Made by a program: the position numbers and the translations under genes
NCBI GenBank assembly: GCA_018240065.1
Contig: JAFEGH010000009.1
Location: 62,001 to 126,000, forward strand
DNA from: Verrucomicrobiota bacterium
GTDB lineage: Bacteria; Chlamydiota; Chlamydiia; Chlamydiales; Rhabdochlamydiaceae
Length of the DNA stretch: 64,000 nucleotides
Reading direction: 5' to 3'
The notes under the pieces: generated by a model
Database searches by the model: none
What the model was told of the DNA's origin: nothing
Seen by the model: only the letters and a program-made list of their open reading frames with translations
In this document: positions 25,585 through 33,395 of the stretch, piece after piece
How the letters are laid out: the number at the start of each line of letters is the position of its first letter
How positions within the stretch are numbered: position 1 is the stretch's first letter

Positions 25585-28221
25585 TTAGGCAACTTTCTTG
25601 CCTTTTTCGAACTTCGACTCAGCGACTTTTCCATCCTTGTCGTAGCTCTTTTTCACACCGTGAAGTTCATCTTCGACAAAGGTCTGCAGAAGATGAGGCT
25701 TGCCGTTGTCATAGTATTTGTTGAACTTGCCATGGCGCTTGCCTTCCTTGTAATCCCCTTCAAACGTCAGCACACCCTGATCGTTCCACTCTTTATAAGA
25801 ACCATGGATGTTGTTGTTTTTGTAAGGGATGCTCTTGGCCAGCGTGCCATTTTCATAATATGTCTTCTCTTCCCCTTCTTTCAGGTCGTCGACGAAACGT
25901 CCTTCGACAAAGATTTTGCCATCAGGGAAGTATTGGACAGAGGGACCATTGCGTTTGTCGCCGTGGAACTCAATCGACATCAGAAGCTGCCCTTTTGGGG
26001 AGAAGATCTTGGCGACTCCCTCTTTCATTCCTTTGACGTAAGGCGTCGAGGCGATTTTGATTCCCGCTTCATTGTACTCGAGCGCTTCCCCTTCTGCGAC
26101 GTCATTGACGAAATTCACTTCCAATGCCTTCACCCTCCCAAAGTACTCATGCGAAGGATAGTACACTTCATGCGGACCTTCGCGGCGGTTGTCCTTGTAG
26201 TGGAAGATGATCTCCTTTCCATCGCGCCCTTTTTCAAAGAAACGTCCGTTTAGCTTTCCTTTCTCATAGACCGCTTCCTCCAGCAGGTTGCCGTCTTTGT
26301 CCCACATCGCCTTGACACCATGCAGATCCCCTTTTTGATAGGAGATCGATGTATGGACGGATCCTGTGGGATAATAGGTCTTCTGCTCGCCGTCCATCTG
26401 TCCCGCGTCGTTATATTTGAACAGGCGCGCCAGCTGAAGGGTCGTTTTTTTGGGGGAGCTTTCAGCGCCCATCTCTTTTTTCAGATCTTCTTTGGAGAAG
26501 TATTCTTTCTGCTCGCCGACAGGAACTCCGTTGCGGAATGTTTTAAGAGCGCACAGAGATCCGTCCTCAAACCATGTCTTCACTTCTCCATCGAGCTTGT
26601 CGTCCTTATAGAAGGCGATCGCTTTCGGCTGACCGCTTGGAAAGAATTCTTCATCCTTGCCGTTTCTTTTTCCATTTTCAAACTGGACGATCTCTTTCTG
26701 CTTGTTCTTGCCGTACCAGATTTTAGCAGTGCCGGTAGGAAGATCATTTTCATAACGGACTTCTGTGACAAGTTCATTCAAATCGTTGAACTCTTTGTGC
26801 ACGCCCTGTTTCTTGCCGAGGGAAAAATCGCCGACGAAATGCAGCACTCCATTGGAATGCCATTCCATTCTCGTCTTGTCGAGATTGCCGTCGACATAGA
26901 ACTCTTCCAGTTTCTGTTTGCCATTCTCATACCACTCTTCGCATTTTCCATTCTTGATCCCATTGCTCAGCGGAATGCGCGCGGCGATCTGCCCGTTTTC
27001 AAACCACTCTTCGAAGAGGCCGTCTTTGACATTGTTGCGATAGAGGGCTTTGATTTTCATCTGTCCGTTGGGGTAATACTCTCTCTGCTCCCCTTCAAAA
27101 TTCCCGCTCACATAGTTGAATTCGATGCGAGCCTTTCCGTCATCGAACCACTGCTTGAATGGACCGTGGCGTTTGTCATCGATGAAGGTGTATTCGGCGA
27201 TCTTGATTCCTTTGTCATTGAATTCCTGGATCGGGGAGAGAAGCTTTCCGTCCTTGTCGAAGTTGGCAAGATAGACCTGGGCGCCGTTTTCCGCATTGCG
27301 CCAGTGTTTGCCCATGGGCACACCTTCTTTGAACTCCCCTTCGCCGAGCAGTTTTCCATCTGCACCGAAAACCTGTTCTTTGCCTTGTTTCTTACCATTC
27401 TTGTATTGGACTTTATACGCCTCTTTGCCATTGGGATGGTATTTCAGATGGGTGCCGATCGGCTGTCCCTGGTTAAAGTCCTGGACTTCCTGGATAGAGC
27501 GGTCTTCCGCATAGACGACCAGAGCTGGATTTTTTCCATCGGAATGAAGCTGCCCGTTCTGATAGCGAAGATTCGCTCTCAATGCACCGCTCTCATACCA
27601 CTCCATCGCGCTGCCGTGCGGCACTCCGTTCTCATAAGGAATCAGGGCAGCTCTGCTGCCTTTAGGATGGTACTTGATCAGTTCGCCGATGATTTTGCCG
27701 TTTTCAAAGGTGACCTCTTCCGCTTTTGTGCCGTCTTCATAAAAAGAGAGCATCTCCCCATGGCGCTCGCCCTGTTTGAAGGTGCACTTGCCATGCAGTT
27801 TGCCATCGGAAAAGAACACCTGCATCTCTCCGTGCAGAATGCCCCGATCGTAAAAAGCGACCTTTTCTGTTTGGCCGCCGGGAAAGAAAGAGAGCATCAT
27901 TCCGTGAGGAACGATCGTCGACTTCCACTCTTTTGCAGCAGGAGAATCTTCCGCGACAACGATCAGGTCCATCTCGGTCTTGATCTGTCCGCTGGGATAA
28001 AAGAGAACCTGCTTGACAGGAGCTTCATTTGCATCGCCGATCTGCTCGTAAAAAAGTACGCGCTGGGGCTGCCCCTCAGGGTAATTTTCCATGATCATCG
28101 GGCGCCAGTGCGGCTGTCTTTGCTTAAGGGCCGGGGCCACAGGCTTTACCGCTTCAGGCGCTGCCCAGCCCAAGGTCAATCCAAGAGAGAGTGCGATCGT
28201 TAAAAAGTATTTCATGCGCAT
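25585..28221 (-). CDS. Large exported MORN-repeat protein
   Basis: Protein of 878 residues from ATG 28221, chosen because GAGGAAA is six bases upstream and the frame opens with a signal peptide (MRMKYFLTIALSLGLTLGWAAPEA). ATG 28257 would add 12 residues before the leader. Nearly the whole protein consists of about 23-residue repeats of the MORN variant type with cores such as YYPNGQMK, EWYENGK, EWFENGQ, QWFDDGK and HGEMQVFFSDG. Such repeats form extended beta-sheet solenoids; related proteins are sometimes labelled YwqK-like. It probably forms a long periplasmic or surface filament. No catalytic motif is seen. A long antisense frame across it is a coding shadow. Confidence 0.9.
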   Translation of the reverse strand: MRMKYFLTIALSLGLTLGWAAPEAVKPVAPALKQRQPHWRPMIMENYPEGQPQRVLFYEQIGDANEAPVKQVLFYPSGQIKTEMDLIVVAEDSPAAKEWKSTIVPHGMMLSFFPGGQTEKVAFYDRGILHGEMQVFFSDGKLHGKCTFKQGERHGEMLSFYEDGTKAEEVTFENGKIIGELIKYHPKGSRAALIPYENGVPHGSAMEWYESGALRANLRYQNGQLHSDGKNPALVVYAEDRSIQEVQDFNQGQPIGTHLKYHPNGKEAYKVQYKNGKKQGKEQVFGADGKLLGEGEFKEGVPMGKHWRNAENGAQVYLANFDKDGKLLSPIQEFNDKGIKIAEYTFIDDKRHGPFKQWFDDGKARIEFNYVSGNFEGEQREYYPNGQMKIKALYRNNVKDGLFEEWFENGQIAARIPLSNGIKNGKCEEWYENGKQKLEEFYVDGNLDKTRMEWHSNGVLHFVGDFSLGKKQGVHKEFNDLNELVTEVRYENDLPTGTAKIWYGKNKQKEIVQFENGKRNGKDEEFFPSGQPKAIAFYKDDKLDGEVKTWFEDGSLCALKTFRNGVPVGEQKEYFSKEDLKKEMGAESSPKKTTLQLARLFKYNDAGQMDGEQKTYYPTGSVHTSISYQKGDLHGVKAMWDKDGNLLEEAVYEKGKLNGRFFEKGRDGKEIIFHYKDNRREGPHEVYYPSHEYFGRVKALEVNFVNDVAEGEALEYNEAGIKIASTPYVKGMKEGVAKIFSPKGQLLMSIEFHGDKRNGPSVQYFPDGKIFVEGRFVDDLKEGEEKTYYENGTLAKSIPYKNNNIHGSYKEWNDQGVLTFEGDYKEGKRHGKFNKYYDNGKPHLLQTFVEDELHGVKKSYDKDGKVAESKFEKGKKVA

Positions 28222-28573
28222 GGGTTTCCTCGGAAAAAAAGTTTTTTGACCCAGCATACTTTAGAGTTCGTTATCGCACAAGACCGAGAGTGCAATGACA
28301 GAACCCTCCTCGGCCAGCCTAATGGACCTCAATCTTTAACGCATCCCGTTACTAAGAGAGATGAATTGCAGATAATCCGCTGATAACTAAAGGCTTGCGA
28401 CTTTAATTATAAACGTCTGACCATTAGAAACTTAATTCCTCTCAAACACAGCCAAACCAAATCCCAAGCATCTAATATTTAATCAATTGCACATTTTGAC
28501 CCAGCCATATACTTAATCAAATCTTAATACTTATAATGTATAATTATAATTACAAAACTAATAGGAGTTCCTA
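28222..28573. other. 352-base divergent intergenic region
   Basis: No gene seen. The right part is strongly AT-rich and holds three successive TATAAT hexamers (28532, 28539, 28545), any of which could be the -10 of the kinase-like gene; no good -35 is placed correctly. A 12-base direct repeat TTTTGACCCAGC occurs at 28244-28255 and 28494-28505. Confidence 0.5.
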
Positions 28574-30208
28574 ATGTCATCCCCCTCCTCGGTAGGCCCC
28601 TCTTTCAGCGTCGCGTCTTTTGTTCCGATCTATGCCGACCTTTTTAAAGGGCAATGTATGAGTTTGAGCAAAACATGCGATGTCTTTGAAAGTCGGTTAA
28701 ATGCAATTACTGATCGGCACGCAAAGCTTCAGGATGCATTCAGTTGCAAACTTGCCAAAACATCCCGAGAAAATAATTGGCCCAGCGCCGCCGCCTATCT
28801 AGAAAGAAACCGCTTATATAAAAATGAGGATGCCGATCAACTTCTTACCATGGATTCATCGAAACAGGGCGTAATAGAGGATAAAAAGCTACTCCTCCAA
28901 ATGAGAAACCTTTGCGCTCTGAGCATCCAGGCAAAACAAAAATATTACGACACCACAGTCCTTGGCGCTATCTCTCAACTATTCCAAAGCTTCGGGAAAT
29001 GCTTTGGAATAAAGACATCCATCGAGAGAGCGGAAGATATCCTCGCTAGATGCGACGCGTCTTTGCAACGCAATTTCCAGGATTATTTTGTAAAGGAAAT
29101 CGACCCCTCTTTACCCTCAGCGCTGGAAAGCGATGCCCTCGTCGAGGAAGCCAATTTGCAACCAGCTATTGAGTTCATGCGCTCCCGCGCCATCCAGGAA
29201 GACAAGACGGTGCACATTATCCCAGGCGCCTCATTCGCGAACCCAACACAGGTTCTCATCGCAAGGCCCAATGGCGATGTGATTGTTTTCAACCCTTATC
29301 ATACCAATTGCGTGGGTAAAGGATCCGGACGCTCTGTATACAAAGGGTTGTGTTACTCAAACGGAGAACCAAAACCCAAGAAAATTGCAATCGCAACGAC
29401 GATGCCGATACTGAGAGAATGGTCTCAACTCGGGATCCTTCTTGATCAACCTGACAGAAAAGAACAAATCCAAGTAAACAATTCGAAGCTGGATCGGGAG
29501 TACCGTCAATTACAGAAGCTAAGCGAGGTCGAAGGGGTAGTCAAAATCCACGACCAGTTTTCACTTGAAATTGAAGATGTCGAATTCACCTTTGCCACAA
29601 TGGACTACTATCCTCTTGGCGACCTGAATAACGTTCTCTCTGGAAAAAGTGGGATAACCCTTACACAAACCCAAAAACAATATTTAATTAATTCTCTCAT
29701 CAAAATCTATTCAAGGATTCACAAAATGGGAGAATTGCATAGAGACGTCAAAGAACAAAACATTCTCATCAAATTCGATCCTATCAATGAGCTCTACGAC
29801 CCTATCGTGATCGATTTTGAAACTTCTACTTCCACAGCAAACCAGGAACAACTAGCTGAAGTCACCTCCACCGCCACATACTGGCCTCCAGAATATGTTC
29901 AGGCATTCCTGAAGAATCCAGATGTTCAATCAAAAGAAGTCGCTCAGATTCCAGGCGAGGCACTTGACCGATGGGGTCTTGGAATAGTCTTGTATAGAAT
30001 TTGGTATGGTAAAGACTTTCTCAGCGCATTAGGATATGTTGCGCCTGGGATTAACCAAGTTACAGTTGCCGAAGCAATACATGAATTATTTGAGTCAAAA
30101 AACTTGAGATCCGCTTTTCCAGAGGAGCTCGATCCAATCGGACAAGAGATTTTGGGTATGCTCCAGAAAGACCCCATTCATAGAAGTCTCCCTTATATTG
30201 ATCTATAA
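28574..30208 (+). CDS. Eukaryotic-like protein kinase (WNK-like or pseudokinase)
   Basis: Protein of 544 residues; the AGGAG before ATG 28574 is well placed. The N-terminal 235 residues are helical without recognised domain. Residues about 240-540 follow the protein-kinase order: glycine loop VGKGSGRSVYKG (247-258), alpha-C Glu309, hinge MDYYPLGDLNNVL, HRDVKEQN (389-396, catalytic Asp391, Asn396), DFE at 414-416 in place of DFG, PPE (438-440) in place of APE, and DRWGLG (465-470). The beta-3 Lys expected in VAIK is missing: the segment reads IAIAT (271-275). Arg253 in the glycine loop sits where WNK kinases place their lysine. It has no signal peptide; a secreted effector acting on host proteins is plausible but unproven. 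Confidence 0.88.
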   Translation: MSSPSSVGPSFSVASFVPIYADLFKGQCMSLSKTCDVFESRLNAITDRHAKLQDAFSCKLAKTSRENNWPSAAAYLERNRLYKNEDADQLLTMDSSKQGVIEDKKLLLQMRNLCALSIQAKQKYYDTTVLGAISQLFQSFGKCFGIKTSIERAEDILARCDASLQRNFQDYFVKEIDPSLPSALESDALVEEANLQPAIEFMRSRAIQEDKTVHIIPGASFANPTQVLIARPNGDVIVFNPYHTNCVGKGSGRSVYKGLCYSNGEPKPKKIAIATTMPILREWSQLGILLDQPDRKEQIQVNNSKLDREYRQLQKLSEVEGVVKIHDQFSLEIEDVEFTFATMDYYPLGDLNNVLSGKSGITLTQTQKQYLINSLIKIYSRIHKMGELHRDVKEQNILIKFDPINELYDPIVIDFETSTSTANQEQLAEVTSTATYWPPEYVQAFLKNPDVQSKEVAQIPGEALDRWGLGIVLYRIWYGKDFLSALGYVAPGINQVTVAEAIHELFESKNLRSAFPEELDPIGQEILGMLQKDPIHRSLPYIDL

Positions 30209-30224
30209 ATTGGCCGGAGCCGCC

Positions 30225-30262
30225 AAAGAAAATAAGGCCCAAGGCAGCGATGCCTTAGGCCT
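30225..30262 (-). terminator. Intrinsic terminator of the small membrane protein gene
   Basis: A 12-base stem with one mismatch (30235-30246 with 30251-30262) and a GCGA loop; on the minus strand it is followed by a T-rich stretch (complement of 30225-30234). It lies 22 bases after the stop of the gene at 30284. Confidence 0.75.
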
Positions 30263-30283
30263 GTCTAAAAAGATCCGGATCGA

Positions 30284-30661
30284 TTACATCCAGAATGCAA
30301 GCCAGCACATACCAAAGCCCCAAACCAGGACAATAATGCCCTTGATTTTGAGGGTTTGGGCTTTGGACATCGTCTTTTTAACCAGGAACTGGGGCACGAA
30401 GAATGCCATCAGACCACGGATCAGAACGACCCAGCCAAAGATTGTGACGAGCAGAGAAAGTTGCCAGGCCCACATATTGAATTGGCTCAATACTGTTAGA
30501 CCGATCAGCAAATTCACCACACCCATCATGTACATGACACCAGGAGTATTCTTAACGGATGTGCACACTTTCATCATGTTCTCATGATAAAACAGCATCC
30601 AGATACCCATAATCATCAAGAACGGGCCAAAAATACTGGCCAACCACATTGCGTTCTGCAT
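30284..30661 (-). CDS. Small four-helix membrane protein
   Basis: Protein of 125 residues from ATG 30661, with GGAGG five bases upstream; an earlier in-frame TTG at 30673 is less likely. About four hydrophobic helices cover most of the chain: residues about 5-22 (LASIFGPFLMIMGIWMLF), 38-57, 66-88 and 103-122. No charged catalytic motif. The family was not recognised. It forms a single-gene unit with its own terminator and is convergent with the kinase-like gene. Confidence 0.8.
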   Translation of the reverse strand: MQNAMWLASIFGPFLMIMGIWMLFYHENMMKVCTSVKNTPGVMYMMGVVNLLIGLTVLSQFNMWAWQLSLLVTIFGWVVLIRGLMAFFVPQFLVKKTMSKAQTLKIKGIIVLVWGFGMCWLAFWM

Positions 30662-30743
30662 CCTTGCCTCCAAAAGGTTAGATCAAACACTAATCCTCAC
30701 CTTATGTTTCAAGAAATTAATTGTCAACTTATAGGCCTTATTA

Positions 30744-31202
30744 TTACTTTTGATGCTTTTCATAACGTCCCATTAATTGGGTCTGAGAAACAATATGCTT
30801 CTCCATAGCCGCCTCCACTTCGGCCTTCGTAGATCCTCTGGAGAGGGACAGTTCTATATCCAGAGCGTAAAGCTTGAAAAAATAGCGGTGCTCCCGATCG
30901 GGAGGACAGGGTCCGACATAGTCCAATGTCCCCCGAGTATTCTTTCCAGGGACGCCTAAAGGCTGAGAGTTTTCAAGGATCTTCGTGGTTGTAGGGTAGA
31001 GATTGAAGACGACCCAGTGGTCGTACATCCTTTCTTTGCGCACAAATTCGGGAACGTCAGGGTCGTCCATGATCAGGACAAGCGTTTTGGCGCCTGAAGG
31101 CACGCCGCTGATCTGAAGCTCAGGGTTGATGTTCTCTCCTTCGCAGGTGAATTTGGAAGGGATCTTGCCCCCTTCGGAAAATGCGGGACTTGTGAGTTTC
31201 AT
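30744..31202 (-). CDS. YbhB/YbcL family PEBP (Raf kinase inhibitor-like) protein
   Basis: Protein of 152 residues from ATG 31202; GGAGG is seven bases upstream and the frame then begins MKLTSPAFSEGGKIP, the normal start of bacterial PEBP proteins. Further hallmarks are LVLIMDDPDVP (about 50-60), DHWVVFNL, and GPCPPDREHRYFFKLYALD, all part of the phosphatidylethanolamine-binding fold with its small anion pocket. Bacterial members are cytoplasmic or periplasmic with no firmly known substrate. It follows the type II secretion operon by about 54 bases and may be partly co-transcribed with it. Confidence 0.93.
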   Translation of the reverse strand: MKLTSPAFSEGGKIPSKFTCEGENINPELQISGVPSGAKTLVLIMDDPDVPEFVRKERMYDHWVVFNLYPTTTKILENSQPLGVPGKNTRGTLDYVGPCPPDREHRYFFKLYALDIELSLSRGSTKAEVEAAMEKHIVSQTQLMGRYEKHQK

Positions 31203-31256
31203 TGAGATGCCTCCAGTTGGTATTGACTGGATGATCAACAAAGTTGGAATTTATTT

Positions 31257-31784
31257 CTACTCCTTGGGAGGAGACGGAACCTGCTGCTTTACAACGGAGG
31301 GTCTCCGATGGGAAAATTTGAGCAGCTGCCCATGCTGCAAGTCGAACCAGAGTTTCTTACCGTCATCGCTGCTTTGGCTAAACGAGAGTGTTCCTCTCGG
31401 CTCGATCCTCCCGCCGGAGTAGATGTCGAGATGAAGCGAGGTGACTTTAACGTCTTTAAATTTCAACTCGGTAGTATGGGCTAGAGAAACGGGATCCCTC
31501 TTGAGTTTTTGGACGGATAAGGGCTCGTCTGTGGAAAACCGGTAGAATACCTTTCCTTCTTTGAGATAGAGGTCGAGAGAAAGATCGGTATTGTAAGTCG
31601 CCGAGAGCACCTGCGCTTCCTGCAGCGCGATAAAAAGGTCGGCCACTTCCCCCTCGAAGCGATGGGCGTCGATCAATTTCTTGACCTGTACAGCCGTGAG
31701 CGCGCCGATGAGGCTCAGGATCACCAGCGCGATCATCATTTCAAGCAGGGTGAAGGCTCTCTTAATTGTCATCTTCTTCAGCAT
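31257..31784 (-). CDS. Type II secretion pseudopilin (GspH-like)
   Basis: Protein of 175 residues with a type IV prepilin-like N-terminus: a short basic leader, then FTLLEMMIALVIL with Glu at position +5 and one hydrophobic helix. The residue before the expected cleavage site is Ala, not the usual Gly. The rest is a mixed domain of about 140 residues, consistent with a minor pseudopilin such as GspH. ATG 31784 is used; ATG 31772 four codons later is also possible. The start overlaps the gspG end by 23 bases, in the order of a gsp operon. Confidence 0.85.
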   Translation of the reverse strand: MLKKMTIKRAFTLLEMMIALVILSLIGALTAVQVKKLIDAHRFEGEVADLFIALQEAQVLSATYNTDLSLDLYLKEGKVFYRFSTDEPLSVQKLKRDPVSLAHTTELKFKDVKVTSLHLDIYSGGRIEPRGTLSFSQSSDDGKKLWFDLQHGQLLKFSHRRPSVVKQQVPSPPKE

Positions 31785-32184
31785 CGGCTACAGGCTTGCC
31801 GAGTTTTTCGCTTTTCTTGCGCTCGTAAGCTGCGAGCTTGGCTGACTTGACGATAATGCTGCCGCCTGATCTCCCATCAGCCCTGACGTCAAACTCTTCT
31901 CCCCAGCCGTCTTTTAAAAACTCCCTGGGCTTCTTGACGAGTCCTGAATTCTCGAGATATTTCTCGCGGTTCTGAATCACTTCGTCAAATGGAGTTCCCC
32001 GGGCGACCTCGAGCATGAGGATGTCCTGGATCTGATCTTTGGCCTGACGGGTCTTGAAAGCGCGCCCCTCGTCGAGGCTGCCTTTCATGTTGAACCCGAT
32101 GACGCTGCCGATCAGTCCGATCAGAACGATGACGATCATGATCTCGAGAAGGGTGAGAGGGCGTTTTTTCTTTCTGACTTTCAT
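31762..32184 (-). CDS. gspG: Major pseudopilin GspG
   Basis: Protein of 140 residues, start ATG 32184 with AAGGAG six bases upstream. The N-terminus is a Lys/Arg-rich leader followed by LTLLEIMIVIVLIGLIGSV; Glu is at +5 as in GspG. The residue at -1 is Pro, which is exceptional because prepilin peptidases normally need Gly. The C-terminal part contains KDGWGEEFDV, matching the conserved GspG segment around DPWGxPY. It forms the short pseudopilus of the type II secretion apparatus. It is 16 bases downstream of gspF. Confidence 0.9.
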   Translation of the reverse strand: MKVRKKKRPLTLLEIMIVIVLIGLIGSVIGFNMKGSLDEGRAFKTRQAKDQIQDILMLEVARGTPFDEVIQNREKYLENSGLVKKPREFLKDGWGEEFDVRADGRSGGSIIVKSAKLAAYERKKSEKLGKPVADAEEDDN

Positions 32185-32200
32185 GTTGTTCTCCTTATGT

Positions 32201-33388
32201 TTAGTTAGATACGAACGAGCTGACGTCGGTGAGCGGAAGCAAGATGGAGAGGACGACGAGTCCGACGATCGCTCCTAATGTGATTAATAGAGCAGGCTGA
32301 AGAAAAGTGGAGAGCTGGGCGAGGTGCTTCTCCATCTCTTCATCGTAAATTTCTGACAGGCTGAAGAACGCATCGCCCATTTTACCGGTCTCTTCGGCAA
32401 GCGCGAGCATGCGGAGGACGAGGGGAGGGATCTGAGGGGCTCCTTTGAAGGCGGCGCTGAGACGCTCGCCCTGGCCCACCCGCTTTTCCGCGTCGAGAAT
32501 ACTGACTTCGATAAGAGGGCTTTTCACGACGTTTCGAGAAAGGGCCAGGGCTTCGAGCAAGGGAACGCCGCCGGCAAGCAGCATGGCCAAAGATCTGCAG
32601 AAGCGCACAAGCGCGGAATGCAGGATCAGCGTCTTGACGAAGGGGATCTTAAGGGAAATTTCATAAAGAAAGAGCTTTCCTCTTCTGCTGCGAAGAGCAA
32701 TGACGGCTCCCGAGATAAGGAGGGTGACTGTCATCAATAAAAGGACGGCATTGGCGTTGGCCCAGTTGCTGATGCCAAGGACCACAGCTGTGATGGGGTG
32801 GAGGTCCCTTCCCTCGAAGAGTTCTTTCATCGAGGGGACGACGAAGAACATCAGTCCGCAGATGACGCAAAAGCAAAACAGGGCGAGGAAGGCGGGATAA
32901 GCCAGGGCTGAGACGAGCTGCTTTTTCAATTTCTGCTGGCGGGCGATCAATTGCGCAAGTTGGTCGAAGACGGCGGCAAGGTTGCCGCTTTGCTCGGCGA
33001 CCTGTACCATAGAAAGATAAATCCTGTCGAAGGTCGCCGGGTAGCGCTTAAGCGCGCTCGAGAGGGAAGTTCCTTCTTTGAGGTGGTCGCAAAGATCCAG
33101 GAAAAGGGGGTGGGCCTTGTTGCGCCGGTATTTCTCTTCGATCGTAAGCAGACTTTCGTAAAGAGGCAGGCCGGCTTTTAGCAGCTGGGCCAGCTCGCGG
33201 GTAAAGGAGAGAAGCAAGGGAGGAGGGAGCGAGAGCTGGTCCTGTTTGCTTTGCAGTAGGGTGACAGCAGTGACCATGACCTGCTGCTTGCGAAGCCTCT
33301 CTTTGGCAACGAGCAGGGAATCGGCGTCGATGACCCCTTTGATCGACTTTCCTTCCGGTGTGACTGCAAGGTAACGGAATAGGGGCAT
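32201..33388 (-). CDS. gspF: Type II secretion inner-membrane platform protein GspF
   Basis: Protein of 395 residues from ATG 33388 with TGAGGT upstream; the frame extends further but the family N-terminus MPLFRYLAV is at this ATG. Two homologous T2SF domains are visible (for example LLKAGLPLYESL with LLAGGVPLLEAL), each with conserved helices, and three membrane segments, the last at about 365-390. It is the assembly platform connecting the GspE ATPase to the pseudopilus. It lies 7 bases after gspE. Confidence 0.93.
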   Translation of the reverse strand: MPLFRYLAVTPEGKSIKGVIDADSLLVAKERLRKQQVMVTAVTLLQSKQDQLSLPPPLLLSFTRELAQLLKAGLPLYESLLTIEEKYRRNKAHPLFLDLCDHLKEGTSLSSALKRYPATFDRIYLSMVQVAEQSGNLAAVFDQLAQLIARQQKLKKQLVSALAYPAFLALFCFCVICGLMFFVVPSMKELFEGRDLHPITAVVLGISNWANANAVLLLMTVTLLISGAVIALRSRRGKLFLYEISLKIPFVKTLILHSALVRFCRSLAMLLAGGVPLLEALALSRNVVKSPLIEVSILDAEKRVGQGERLSAAFKGAPQIPPLVLRMLALAEETGKMGDAFFSLSEIYDEEMEKHLAQLSTFLQPALLITLGAIVGLVVLSILLPLTDVSSFVSN

Positions 33389-33395
33389 TTCTACC

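Noticed and set aside
26320..28203. Very long plus-strand reading frame (627 codons) opposite the MORN gene
   Set aside because: It is a frame shadow of the repeat-rich minus-strand gene: composition is hydrophobic and irregular, no domain is seen and no ribosome site or promoter fits. The minus-strand frame has a signal peptide and repeats.
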